Shown here: positions 12,745 through 24,423 of the stretch, piece by piece
How positions within the stretch are numbered: the first letter of the stretch is position 1
Layout of the letters: each line of letters begins with the position of its first letter
NCBI GenBank assembly: GCA_033439265.1
Contig: JAVTVX010000013.1
Location: forward strand, 18,642,500 to 18,706,499
Source of the DNA: Dillenia suffruticosa
Lineage: Eukaryota > Streptophyta > Magnoliopsida > Dilleniales > Dilleniaceae
Length of the DNA stretch: 64,000 nt
Direction of reading: 5' to 3'
Made by a program: the position numbers and the translations under genes
Notes under the pieces: generated by a model
Databases searched by the model: none
What the model saw: only the letters and a program-made list of their open reading frames with translations
Told to the model about the DNA's origin: nothing

Positions 12745-13602
12745 TAAGTCGACCTCACCTTAACCTCACCTTAATAGATGAGTCGACATGAAGATTTCAA
12801 GTTTCAAAAGTTCTAACTCTATACATAACCAAGTTGACCTACCCAAAAGACAAATTGACCTGAGCTTAGAATAAGATGAACTTAAGTTGACCTATCAAAT
12901 ATCATGTCTTAGAATTTTAAGTCTACAATCTAACCAAGTTGACTCATTAGTTTTACAAGTTGACCTGAACAACGGATTTTGAAATTTTCTATATATAGGA
13001 AATCATAAGTCCACCCAAAATATTTGATAAATCGACATTTAAAATCATAGTCACAGAAGCATATTCTGAGACTTAACCAAGTTGACTCATCCTTAGTATA
13101 AATCAACCTAACCGAGTAACAAAATGGAATTTGAGTCAACCCATAAAAAAGACAAGTTGATCTATGTAATCAAATTCTCATAAAGTCTTGTCTGTAACAT
13201 AACTAAGTCAACGTAGGGTTGAACAAGTTGACATGCTCCTCATAATAAAATGAATATAAGTCGACCCAACTATAGAACAAGTCAATCCATCCAATCGAGG
13301 TCTCATAAACTAATGTCTGAAACATATGTAAGTCGACCTATGATTAGAACAACTTGACCTAAGCCTATGTTGTGTTGACCTAACAAAATTATAAGTTCTC
13401 ATGCATACACATGCTGACTCACAATGAAAGCAAGTGGGCTCATCTCTTACACATATCAGTTAGCAAATTAACTCAGAAACATTTTAAGTCGATTTGAACA
13501 ATTCAAGAATACAGAGAGAAATCGACTTGAGCCTATGATGAGTTGATCTAAAATTCTTAAAATTTAAAGGTAAATCGATTTAAAGTTCTAACAAATCGAT
13601 CG
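12745..13602. repeat. degenerate array of TTGACC / GTCGACC short motifs
   Basis: Over about 860 bases the phrase A-A-G-T-(T/C)-G-A-C-C recurs every 20-50 bases. I count eight TTGAC[C/T] sites on the + strand and four GTCGAC sites, plus decayed forms (AAATCGAC, AAGTCAAC, AATCGATC). Phrases such as AACCAAGTTGACTCAT recur nearly intact. TTGAC[C/T] is the core of the WRKY-binding W box, but the spacing and decay look more like an old tandem repeat than a promoter. There is no adjacent gene start. Confidence 0.65.
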
Positions 13603-15299
13603 TGTGTGAGTTATGTTCATATGTTCAAAAAAAACTATTTTAAATTAAATAAAAATTATAACTATCTCATTAACCTTTGCGATGCATTCAATGAATTTCA
13701 ACTGCTAAATCTCCTTCTTTGAATATAAATACAACTCAAAGATGAATGAGAACCAACTTTTGGATTGCTTGAACAATTTTCAAATATTCAACATTGCTCT
13801 CTATTTTTCATTCCCTTGTTTGTATTATCACAAATACATGTAAAGGTTAAAAGGTTCACGTTGTGCTTCATTTGAATTCTTCATTTGCCATAAAAGATTA
13901 GAAAATTGTTTTTCTTGATCTTGAGAGAATGTTATAACAAGTGAAATTGGTGTGGATTTACTTGCTATTGGGCGAGGCAAGTGTAAGTATCTAGATAAAA
14001 CACTTGTAAAGTTAGTTAGCACGTATGAAGTTAGTTGAATAGTGGATTTGAAAATTTAGGTGAAATCTGAGAGTAGATATGCACCAATAAAGTGGAGCCA
14101 TTATAAATTATGTCTCTTTTTCTTTTTCTTTTTTTTTTTTCTGTATTTATTTCCTTACAAATTAATTTCTCTTTTAAATTTAGAAAAATCAAAATTATTA
14201 AATAATCTATTCATCCCCTTTAAATTATCACAATTAGCGTTTACATTTTTAATTTAAAAGTTTTTTACTTGATTTTGTTGGAAAATAAAATAAAAAAAAT
14301 CATAATAAAAAGAAAGAACGCCTTTTGAATAGTGTAGTGTAGATTGGTAGGGAATGAAATTTAATACAGTTTTAAGGAGAAAATTTATAAGATTATTAGT
14401 TTCACAATTACAAAGATAAGGGATTCATGCAAATGCAGCATTACTTTGATACTGTAACCTCTTAATCTAGAGAGATAAAGGGAAGCTTACACATGCAATT
14501 CTAATAGCATAATTATAATTTTTTTATTTGAAATTGTTTAAAATAAAATAATATACATTTTACTAAGAAAAAATATATTTTTAATAAAAATTCTAATAAC
14601 TCAATCACAATTTATAATCGATAAATGCATGATATTTAAAGTTTATTCTTAAATATTTTAACTAATTCAAAAATCAGAACTATATGATAACCAATCTCAA
14701 TCTCTAAAATCTCCGTCTTCTTAACATTTTGTTTTGATTCGGAATTAAAGACAAAATTTCAAATATTTTAACGATCTCCCGATGGCAAATCGAAAAGTAT
14801 TTTGTTATTTTTTGATAAAAATAATTTATAAATACTTAATAACCCTAATAATTTTCTTAAAAATATGTAAATTATGAAAGAATTATCCCATAACAAATTT
14901 ATATAATTCTTTATTTATATATTTTTAACAAGAGTATGAGGAGCCATGATAAAAGTTAAATGAATTTTATAAAGATAAGTGAGAGATAAATTAGAATTTA
15001 AATAAATAAATTTGAGATAAAAATGGAAAAAAGAAATTATAAATGGTTATGGAAAAATTTAATAAGTGGCTTTAAAATTTTAGTAGTTTATTCGAATATT
15101 TAAATTTTAAATTATATATATATATATATATATTTTTTTTTTTTTACAAAAAAAGAAGATTCAATATTTTAACTCTTTTTGTTTAGAATTATTAATAGAA
15201 ATTGAATAGAGCATGTTTCCTCATTTTCTGCTTAAAACGAATAAAACAATAATAAAGGCGAGGTCATAAAATGTGTGGAGGTGCCCTGTTTTCTGTCCC

Positions 15300-15658
15300 T
15301 CTCTCTCTCTTAATCTTCTCCTTTAAATTCTAGGGTTTGCTTTCTTTTGCGTTGATGGATGTCTAGCATTTGCCCTTAGCGCGATAGAGTCCGAAGCTCT
15401 TCCGATTGCGAATTGATGGTGTTCTCTTCTCTTCTTGACCATTCTCTCTTCTCGATTCCCTTCTGAAGGTACATTTTTCTTTTTCAATTCTGTTTGTTAC
15501 TGTTGTTTAGGTTTTAACATTTTTCCCTTACTTTTCCTAATTTTTCTTTTCCTGCCAATAAACTATTCTTCCTGGTTGTATGATTGTTTTGATAATTTTT
15601 CTTGTTGTAACTGAATCGTTGGCCGTCAAAATGACAATTGAGTTTGAATAAATTCTTG

Positions 15659-15729
<71 letters not shown>

Positions 15730-15992
15730 CTTTCCAAATGTTGTTTGGGGTTAAATTGTATTTATATGCTAATGTTCCAAGAAATGATGTATTTTATCAT
15801 TATTTTACTTGGGCGTAGTTTGTTTTTCTTATTTAAACAAACCTTGACTCTCGTTGTTTGAAAAGAATGAGGAAAGTGAAAGGAATTAAGTTTGCATTTC
15901 GGGAACTAAACATTTTTGTTTTACCGTGGAAGTATAAGACATTAGAATTTTGAATCTGATTATGTTTATTTCCTTTTAAAAGGGTTCCGGGG
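15300..15992 (+). promoter_or_regulatory. RHF2A: RHF2A 5' leader with a 5'UTR intron
   Basis: A CT-rich stretch near 15.30 kb probably begins the transcript. A consensus donor (CTGAAG|GTACAT) at 15469 and an acceptor (TTTAAAAG|GG) ending at 15982 define a 514-base intron entirely upstream of the ATG at 15993. A long (CT)n tract lies within the intron. 5'UTR introns are common in plant genes and often raise expression; that role here is inference. Confidence 0.6.
15662..15726. repeat. (CT)32 microsatellite in the RHF2A 5'UTR intron
   Basis: About 32 uninterrupted CT units, one of the longest perfect dinucleotide tracts in the window and likely to vary in length between individuals. Confidence 0.95.
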
Positions 15993-18900
15993 ATGGAAGC
16001 TGAGAAGAAATGTGCGGGTCATTTGACCTCAGCTGCTGCTTTTGTTGAAGGGGGCATACAAGAAGCCTATGAGGATGCTTGCAGCATATGTTTAGAGGCT
16101 TTCTCTGACAGTGAACCTGCTACGGTATGACAGATTTGATCTGGTCTCATGGTCAGATGTTTGTCGCAAGAAACTTGTGTGCTATTTTTCTGCTTTAAAC
16201 CTGACTGGCCCAAACATCATTTATATCTTTCGTCTTTCAGGTGACTGACTGCAAGCATGAGTATCACCTTCAATGCATCCTTGAATGGTATTTTTTTTAA
16301 TGTCCTAACTTCTCTGTTCTTATTTTATATGTGTTGATGTTGTGCTTTTTAGTTACATAAATGCATCATTGGACACTCATGTTGTCATAACTTAAGCACA
16401 TTTGATGGTTGTTGACTATGTTATGTTGTGGATTAAGTAGACTCTAGAACTGTTTCTGCGGTTTGGCAGTCTTAGCCTCAACCACTATAGTTACTCGTTT
16501 AGATTTAAAGTGAGCTTATGTAGCATATCACAACTTATAGTTCTAATATACTTAGCAAGGTAAAATTTAAACATGGGAAAATGGGACATTCTTAGTTGCC
16601 TTTTGCTCATGAATCTGGGTGAAGGCAGTTGTATGTATATGAGAGTTGTACTTCTGAAAATGATGAACTTATTTGTATTTTTGCAACCCTTTGGCAAGAA
16701 ATTTTATTAATGGGATGTTGAGAGAGGTGAATGCAATCATAGGATTGTTAAAAATATCATTATGCCTTTATTTTGAAAACAACCTAGAAACTTAAATTGT
16801 TTACCTTATAAGCATTTGTCATTGTCAAGTCATAAACTTTAATCAAGTTAGTTTCTCTTCCTAATAGAAAAAGCAAGGAAAAACTAAGCTAGTTTTTCAA
16901 TGTTCAAAATTGAAATTATCCCTGAACTCTTTATTCAGGATGAAAATGAAGATATCATATAATGTAAACTGTAGGTTGTCTACAATTGGGAATTAAGAGT
17001 TTTTCTTCCACTTCTTTGAATTGCTTGTGGGGTTAAAATTGGGATCCCAGGAAGATTGTGGTTGGAGGGTCTCTTTGACAACATCCTCCGTGGTGAAGGG
17101 GTTTTACAACCTCATTAGGTTGATCAGTAGGGATGGTGGAGGTCTTCCTTTTCACAGATGCTTATTTGGTGTCCGTCTGCTCCCTCGCAGTTGCATTCTT
17201 ATACTGCGAGGCCATTTAGGGAAGGATAATCTTCAAAGGAGAGGTGTTGTTTGGGATCACTTGCTCCATCATCGCACCTAGGCTCATTGTAGGGAAAGAT
17301 TCTCTTCCTTTGTCATCAACATTAGGTGGCTTCAAGCTCCGTCCAAAGTCAGTTGGTTTGAGAGTGTGTATACTGAGGACAGTCTTTGAGGTGCTCCCTC
17401 TACCATGTTCATTAATTGTTTGTATTTTTGGTTGTTTACCGATCTATTTGTTTCTTTCATAAACGTTGTTGGTTTTGTAGACTCTTTGTTGCAGTAGTTT
17501 TTGCAGGGTCACACTTCCTTAGTGTTCCTCCTTCCGAATATTTATTTTTTTGGGAGAATAAATTTGCTATTTCAATTATAAAAGAGATTAGCACATTTGT
17601 TTTACATATAGGCTGAAGTATATGGTGTTTGTAAATATATAATGTAGGACATAAATATTTTCCCTTTTACTTATAATACAGGCTTGTTTGTCTTTTTCTT
17701 TTATGTAATAAACAGGCAGAGACCGTAAATGATAATACAAATTAAGTGGCCTTACAATAATTTATTTATCTGTTTTGTTCTATATTTGTTGAGAATATAT
17801 ATGTGTGTGCATATTTATATTGTTATATATAGGTTGACAAGCTCATAGCAATCCAAGCTCATTCTCTAGCTTAGTAGATTCAAACCTTTATTATTATTAT
17901 TGAATTAATTGAATTAATACACTATTATTATTGTAAAGTTTCTGTGGCTTCTTTATTTTCATTATTGGTATTTTTTAGTTTTACTTTCTCTATTTTTGCT
18001 TTCAAACTATAATTGTATGTTATTTTATTATTTTTTCTCTCCCTCTTCTATATTGGTCTCTCAAATGACCGATCTCAAAATTTGGGATTAAGTCTTAGTT
18101 TGTTGTTTGTTGTGGTAGATTCAAACCTTGCTTTGCTTGTTTACAGCCCTAATTTGATCCTTATTTCCATACCATGATTTGGGAAAATAGGATACAAAAT
18201 GATGTTAAAATATGTTTTGGAGGGATTTTTTTTCTTTTTTATTCTTCTTATGTTTGTTTAAACATTTCATGATAGTTGTGACATGCATAGAACTTTGGGA
18301 ATTGTCATTGTGATGGAACAGGATGGAAGGTCCTATTTCAAAAATTCTTGCTGTTAAAAGAATGAACTGTAGAAGTTGAATTGAGGGGCATACTTGTAAA
18401 TAGCCGTATTGCATGATGGAAAGCTTGATTCATGAGAATTGTGAAATTTGAGGAAGTTTGAAGGAAGATGGAGCAACATATAATAGTGGATAAAGAAGAA
18501 GAAAAAGACTAGGAATTTTAACTTTAATTTTGTCTTTCAGGTGCCAAAGAAGCTCTCAGTGTCCCATGTGTTGGCAAGCAATTAGCCTAAAGGATCCTTC
18601 CAGGTCCTTCCTTTCTTTCTCCATCTGCACGCATGTGCATAACTATGCTATTTCATCAGTTCTTTTTATCTTATTTACTTCTGTGTTTAGTCTTGCCCAC
18701 AATCAGTTCAATGAACTATTATGTGTGCTGTGACAGTCAAGAATTGCTCAAGGCTGTTGAGAGTGAGAGGAGCTTTAGGCTTAATTCATCGAGAACTCCT
18801 GCTGTCTTTTATCATCCTGCGCTTGGAGATTTTGATCTGTCACAGGTTTGTGGCCTATTACATTTGCTTCAGTTAGAATTATATTACATGTCAATCTGCG

Positions 18901-19931
18901 TCCTTTTGAGGATTGTTTATTTAATGATGTAAATATTTTAATTCTTCTAATTGTAATGCAGTTGCATGTGGGACCCAATGATTCTGATTTTGAGGAGCAC
19001 CTACTTCAGCGCTTGGCTGCTACTGCAGCCATGGGAAGAGCTCACCATATTGCTCGGATGGAGAGCCAGAGGACTCGGTCATCTGGTCATGGTTGTCCAC
19101 AGTTCTTGGTTCTTTCTGTGCCTTCAAATGCTCCTGCCCCTCACGTTGGGGATGAAAGCGAACCAGCTGCAATGACTGTTGCTGGTCAATCTTCCTCATT
19201 TGCAACTGGTGGAGTTGAACAGTTGCAGCTTCGGCCTGTTCCAAGTCTCTTGGCATCTGGATTTAGTGGGATGCATGCTAGTAGACAAGGAATTGTGGTT
19301 GCTAACGGGTAGACAAGATCTTCGTCTTCAAATTTTTTTCTTTTTCCCGTGTAATGATCAGTTCGTTTCGTTTTTCCTTTTATTTTGCCTTTTTTTAATC
19401 AATGGAGCTATGTTTTTGTTCATTGAAGCTCTATGAATCAACCTTCTGAGGGAAATGAGTCTAGACCTGGTCCTTCAGATGTCCAGTCATTCTCAGAATC
19501 TTTAAAATCCTGCCTTAGTTCAGCATCTATGAGGTGTTTAAAGGATCATTTTTTATTCTTTTTATTAAGTATTCAGTACTGTCCTCTTGGAACCAAAATG
19601 CCTAAACCATTGCTTTCTCTGCATAAGATACAAAGAATCTATTTCGAAGAGTACAAGAGGATTGAAGGAAAGATGGTTCTCTCGTAGCCCTTCCATGGCA
19701 GATATTGGTTCTGAAGTTAGGAGAGAAGTGAGTGCTGGGATTGCAAGTGTGTCTCGCATGATAGAATGGTTTGAGTCCAATGATCGTAATGGAGCCAACA
19801 GTGCTTCTGTTTCAAACAGCACTGACTCTTCAGTTGCAGAGCCTGTGAACCCCAATAATGCAGAGGCTAGTGAAACAGCTTTGAGTGGCAATAATACCCC
19901 TCCTTGTGCCACAAGTTCAATGCCATATTAA
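15993..19931 (+). CDS. RHF2A: RING-H2 E3 ubiquitin ligase RHF2A
   Basis: Seven coding exons join in frame: 15993-16124, 16241-16287, 18541-18603, 18737-18845, 18962-19308, 19429-19533 and 19628-19931, giving 368 residues. All introns are GT-AG. The RING-H2 finger is at residues 30-70 with ligands C30, C33, C48, H50, H53, C56, C67 and C70; it is split over three exons. Before it stands HLTSAAAFVEGGIQ, typical of the RHF subfamily. The C-terminal block (SFSESLKS, YKESISKSTRGLKERWFSRS, SMADIGSEVRREVSAGIASV) matches RHF2A rather than RHF1A. There is no membrane segment. Arabidopsis RHF2A acts with RHF1A in gametogenesis by promoting degradation of the CDK inhibitor ICK4/KRP6; the role here is inferred from family membership. 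The second coding intron (2.25 kb) has been enlarged by a LINE remnant and other repeats. Confidence 0.93.
17020..17620 (+). mobile_element. LINE remnant (zinc-binding RT region) in RHF2A intron
   Basis: An open stretch contains VVKGFYNLI, RDGGGLPF, LGKDNLQRRG and VVWDHLLHH, which follow the order of the zf-RVT region after the reverse transcriptase in plant L1-type elements (SVKSFY... GGG-FPW... KILTxDNLRKRG). Reading it through needs frame changes, and GT-rich 3' sequence typical of LINE tails follows. It lies in the sense direction within the second coding intron of RHF2A and is surely inactive. Ends are approximate. Confidence 0.6.
17965..18115 (+). repeat. dispersed repeat, copy 1 (RHF2A intron)
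   Basis: A segment with CTATTTTTGCTTTCAAACTA, then ATATTGGTCTCTCAAATGAC and CAAAATTTGGGATTAAG is matched block for block by 26.78-26.94 kb. The family is not recognised. It has no coding capacity. Confidence 0.6.
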
Positions 19932-20815
19932 ATTTTCCCCCTTTTTTTCAGGAGTTGCATCTTTCCTCAGCATTCCGGCATTCAAAGGTTAGTGTTGATA
20001 TGTGACATTCTTTTGTTCTCATTGATTTAGTTGCTATGGTTTGCAGATTATATATAGATCCTGTACGAGGGTTGAAACATCATTTGGTCTAAGTATGTTT
20101 CACTTCTGTGCCGAGTGCTAGGTACTCAAGCACCCTTTCACTGTGTAACCACTCAATCAATTGAGTCATCAGAATGTTTTTTTTTTCCTCCCTATTTCAA
20201 TGGTTTGAGTAAAAAATTTCAACATGTCAATCGATTCAAACCAAGACTAGTGCAAAATTTAGGAGCTGAACAACAAACTGAACCCGTATACCTATAGCAC
20301 ATAGATGGCTATGTAGTGCTGGAAGGTTGATTTTCTGTTCAACACCATTTCAAATATTATGCTTATAGACGCGTTGGGGCATTTCCAATATTTTTATAGT
20401 TCCTTATCTTCTATAAACTCCTCAGACCCTTCCAGGTTACTTTTTGAACTAGAGTTATGTGACAATTATCGATAAACTTGAAATGCTTAATTTTGGAAAC
20501 CACATATTCTCATGAAGTTTTTATGCTGCCTGAATGGTGGCATAGCTTTCTCTATTGTCCAATCAATATCTAAAGTTCTGTTTTCTTCCTAATTTCAGGT
20601 TTCTGACACATCCAGAAGGGTGTGCTGAAGATGGGATGCATTGTGTTACAGGCCAGATGCCTTTGCGACGATCATAGTGGTGGACGATTAGAAGGTGGTC
20701 ATTGGGGTCTGAATCTGAATAGAAGCCAAAGGAACCTCATAAATAGGAGAGACGAGACATTTCCAACCGAGCAGGCTTGTGAGATGGGTAATCGTTTGTA
20801 AATTTGTTCATATTC
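19932..20815 (+). other. RHF2A: RHF2A 3'UTR with probable intron
   Basis: Twenty bases after the stop codon a strong polypyrimidine tract ends in CAG (19951). A good donor (CAAAG|GTTAGT) lies at 19988 and a strong acceptor (TAATTTCAG|GT) ends at 20598. The simplest model is a 3'UTR that continues past the stop, is spliced from 19987 to 20599, and ends near 20.8 kb. The acceptor at 19951 could also serve an alternative transcript from a donor inside the last coding exon. Transcript data are needed to choose; the splice strings are read directly. Confidence 0.5.
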
Positions 20816-21894
20816 AGAATTCCAAATATAATCCTTATATATTTCAGTTATATATATATGAATAGTAAATGAGACTTACCAAATATAAAATAAGTATGAA
20901 AACATAAGAAGTTCCCATGGATGTTGAAGAGTGCTTCCAGAGTCATACATTCTATGCTTCTCCTCATTTTTTTTTTTAAAATAATATACTGAAAGTGGTA
21001 ATTAAATCATCACAGAGCTAGAATCCTTAGTAGGGTTATCCAGACTCGTAAAGTTTTCGCTGCTTGCATTGCCAGTTGCACGTGTAGTCACATTATATAA
21101 ACAATCGTATTGCCATTGATACAAACTAAAAATTTCTTTAAGAGGAAGAGTACAAAAAATTTTAGGGGTAAAACAATAAAAGTAATTTAAAGATTTTTGT
21201 TATGTAATAAAAAGTTCTCTGAGTATGTCTGTGTGTTTTGTAAGTTTGATAAGAATGATCGATCTGCGGATTTAGAGTTACGGTATCAAATAGGAAGTTT
21301 CCAATTTTTATTTTTTTTAATGATTTATAAACATATGAGAATTTTAATTGGATTGAAAGTCCAACACTGATTACAAAATATTTTATTTAATTTTTGTTAG
21401 TGACCAGTAATATGTTGCAACTTTTGTTGTCTTTCCATTTCTTTCTTCTTTCTTTAATGGGCAAAAGGGTGTTCGAATTCTTTATAAGTGTCACACGAAT
21501 TAAATTTTGCACCTTATATAAATATACATAGTGTTTTATGGGTTTTTGTTTATATTTATTTATTTATTCTTGATTTTCATTTTTTTTATTTGTAATTGTT
21601 ATATTAAGTAGATTTTAGGTTTTATGATTGGCTTGTTTATCTGGAAATATTAATTGATTCTCGTGACTAACACTGTTCCATTCTCTTTAGAGGTCTCCTA
21701 AGGAAAAAAAAAAAAAAAAAACTCAATTGATTCTTGTGTTACCTTGACCTTTTAAGTGGCATGCATTTAGTAGATAAAGAATTAATGTAAGTATGATTGT
21801 TTTGAATGAGGATAGAATAGAGTTTTGGAGAGAATATATTAAAATCCTAAGGATTCTGTGCTTTTTAAGTAGACAATAATTGCATTATGTGATA

Positions 21895-22097
21895 AAACTC
21901 TCTTGGGTGCAGTGATAGGACATTTGATTCCTTAATCTTAGGTCTTGGGTTCAAGTAATAAGAATAGAGAAATGAAATTTGAGAGAGTCAATCCTTTAAT
22001 GGGTCCTATAATGCTCAGAACAGAATAGTTGAATGAATCTTGGGTACTGTTTGGTGGTAAAAAAGCCACCTACACCAACCAAAAAAAAAAAAAAAAT
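21895..22097 (+). mobile_element. SINE-like element
   Basis: The head has GGTGCAGTGATAGGACAT (A-box-like) and GGGTTCAAGTA (B-box-like) about 35 bases apart. A roughly 120-base body and a 16-base A tail follow. This is the organisation of a tRNA-derived plant SINE. No clear target-site duplication was found, so the ends are estimates. Confidence 0.5.
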
Positions 22098-22389
22098 GAA
22101 TGCATCGCGTGAGTTCGATTGAAGTTTGGGTTGGGTCTTCTTAGGTCTAAAGAAAAATTGTATTGGGCTCAACCTCGACTAGGCCGAAATTCAAGAAGTC
22201 TTTTTAGTCGAATCTCCCAAAGTATGCAGTGTAGGGTAGGACTTCGCATATAATATGTGGGAAAGGTGTAAGTTTACAGGGATTAATAAAAAGTTAAGCT
22301 TAATTGGGCCACGCTCAACATTGGTGACTTAACTAATGAGGCCGCGAGTAAGCCGGGTCCAAACTACTTTGTTATGTGAATTAAATTTT

Positions 22390-22560
22390 TTTTAGATACA
22401 ATGATTTGATCACTGTCCAGAGATTCGTTTTGATTAATTTGGATCGACCGCTGCAGAGTCCACTTTGTGGGGACGGTTCTCTCAATATTATTTTTTCAGT
22501 GCTCAGAGGGAGTCGAATTCCCGATGGATGAAGGTGTTTATCTCACCTATACCAACAAGT
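22390..22560 (-). mobile_element. SINE-like element, minus strand
   Basis: Read on the minus strand it starts TTGTTGGTATAGGTGAGA (A-box-like), has GGAATTCGACTCC (B-box-like) about 35 bases on, and ends in an A-rich tail. The body phrase that reads GGACGGTTCTCTCAATATTA on the + strand is matched by GGATGGGTCCCTCAACATTA in the copy at 43.93-44.13 kb, so both belong to one family. Confidence 0.55.
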
Positions 22561-23159
22561 ATTGGTTATGTTAATTAAATGCATCAACAAGTATTTAAAT
22601 CAAAATTTTAGTAATTTTTAATCAAATCATTATTATGTAGAATTTTATTTAATTTACGTATGAATCTCCCTTGATGTTAATTAACATTCTATTGCCATAA
22701 ATGATCTTGGTTAAATTGAGGTGTTAATCCTGGGATTGGAACAGAGTCTCCTCTAAAAAGGGTTAATGATAACTCGGATCGAATTAATTAAAATATAATT
22801 TTATATATCAATTAATTGATCTGGTATAAAAAAAATGAAGAGCCAAATCATGATCATGATATTAAAATGGCGTTTTCCAAAATTGACTTGAGAGAGGATT
22901 TTTATTTCTTGCGTGGAAATATGAGACGAGAGAACGATGGGAGATCTTATGGTGGGACAGACGTCACCGATTTTGCATTTATTTCGGAGAAAGCCTTAGC
23001 GTCGTAGTAATTGTTCTACTTCTGAGTTCTAACCCTTTCTCTCATCTGGTCCAGCAAGCCATTGCCAACTTAGAAATTTGGCCACGGCGGTGACAACGCC
23101 ATAAGCAATCAGGCTGAGACGTAGAAAAACTCCGAGGAAGTGGATACCACACAAGCGCT

Positions 23160-24330
23160 GACTGGACCCCAAGGATTCATCTCTTCTGACATGGATGCCA
23201 GGTCATCGCTGACTGGATGATAGAGATGACGTGTCGGACTGGATAGGGTCCATGAGCTGTCGCCTTATGCGTATGATAACCGGAGATGGAGATGACGTGT
23301 CAGTTGTCTTAAATGCCAGGTCAGCAATGACGGTCTATGTCAATGACGTGTCTGATGGCTTGATAGAATGGATGAGCTGTCATCTGACTCTGACGCCATG
23401 TAAGTGCTGATTGGACCGAGAGAATGACGTGTCTAATGACTGGAAAGGGGGATGAGGGGTCGGCTGACTGGAACGCCATGTAAGCGCTGACCGGAAGGTG
23501 GGAATTACGTGCCTGAGGACTGGAAATGGTGGATGACGTGTCTGATGACCGGAAATGGTGGATGACGTGTCTGATGACCGGAAATGGTGGATGAGCTGCC
23601 ATCTGACTCGGACACCATGTAAGCGCTGACTGGACCGGGGGAATGACTTGTCTGATGACTGGATATGAAGGATGAGGTGTCGGCTAACTCGGACTTCGTG
23701 TCATCTATGACCTAGACACTGGGATGTGTCGGATGACTGGGAAGAGGGGATGAGCATTCGGTTGACGTGGACGCCATGTAAGCGCAGACTAGTCCGGACA
23801 AATGACATGTTTGATGACTGGATATTTGTAATGACGTGTCTTCTGACTCGGAAGCCAAGTCAGCACTGACTGGACGCTGGCAATGACCTGTTGGATGACT
23901 GGATATGGAAGTTGACGTGTCGTCTGATGGGTTTGCCATGTCACCGCTAACTGGATCTAAGGAAATGACGTCTGATGACGGGCTATGGCGAGGACGTGCC
24001 TGATGACCTGGATGCCAGGTCACCACTGACTGAACATAACAGTTGACTTGTCAGGTGACCGCATGGGCGATGAGGTGTTGTCTGACTCAGACACCACGTA
24101 AGCATTGACGGGACCACATGAAATGACGTTTGATGACTGTATATGTAAGATGACGTGTTACGTGACTCGGATGCCATGTGATCCCTGACTGGACAATGCA
24201 GATGACGTGTCTGATGACCAGGACTCCAGTGGATTGCTGACAGCACCCGTCTGATGACGTGTCGGCTTACTGGGTGCCAAATGTTTGATGACTAGGACTC
24301 AATGGCATTGAGATGACGTGCCTGCTCATA
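23160..24330. repeat. degenerate tandem array (about 80-bp unit) rich in TGACGTGTC
   Basis: About fourteen decayed units with a period near 80 bases. A unit has the order ATGACGTGTCTGATGACTGG, then GGATGAG(C/G)TGTC, CTGACTCGGACGCCATGTAA and GCGCTGACTGGACC. TGACGTGTC occurs exactly ten times, with further one-base variants. A perfect short duplication lies at about 23.52-23.58 kb. The array is GC-richer than its surroundings. TGACG with the ACGTGTC extension matches plant bZIP (TGA/ABF-type) target sequences, but a regulatory role is only a hypothesis. Open frames inside it are repetitive (PFPVIRHVI) and are not treated as genes. Confidence 0.8.
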
Positions 24331-24423
24331 AGATCCATGATTTCAGGCCAAATATTGGGGATGTTACCCTCACTGCCCCGTGCTCTCTGATTTGTCTTTT
24401 CCCACTGAGATTTCTCCTCCATA

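Larger units (their letters stand above)
10235..15299. other. intergenic DNA between the Cys-rich gene and RHF2A
   Basis: No protein-coding gene is supported. The first few hundred bases hold the 3' flank of the Cys-rich gene, including (TA)n and (ATGT)n repeats. A 23-base A run lies near 11.52 kb. A short-motif repeat array fills 12.74-13.60 kb (separate entry). 13.6-15.2 kb is AT-rich with a (TA)n run near 15.12 kb. Confidence 0.6.
20816..23159. other. intergenic DNA with SINE-like copies
   Basis: No gene is supported. Poly-A runs occur at about 21.70 and 22.08 kb. Two SINE-like elements (21.90-22.10 kb on +, 22.39-22.56 kb on -) and a partial 3' end of the 6.0-kb SINE family (about 22.77-22.84 kb) are present. 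A minus-strand fragment of coding appearance at about 23.03-23.17 kb is discussed under findings. Confidence 0.55.

Noticed and set aside
15537-15737. Minus frame rich in RERERE
   Set aside because: It is the translation of the (CT)n microsatellite in the RHF2A 5'UTR intron.
23321-24246. Three minus-strand frames of 87-104 codons in the tandem array
   Set aside because: They are translated repeats (PFPVIRHVI, SADMAS-like) interrupted by stops at every few units; nothing suggests a protein.
23160-24330. CRISPR-like reading of the tandem array
   Set aside because: Units are degenerate and contiguous, lacking identical repeats with unique spacers, and the genome is a plant nuclear genome.
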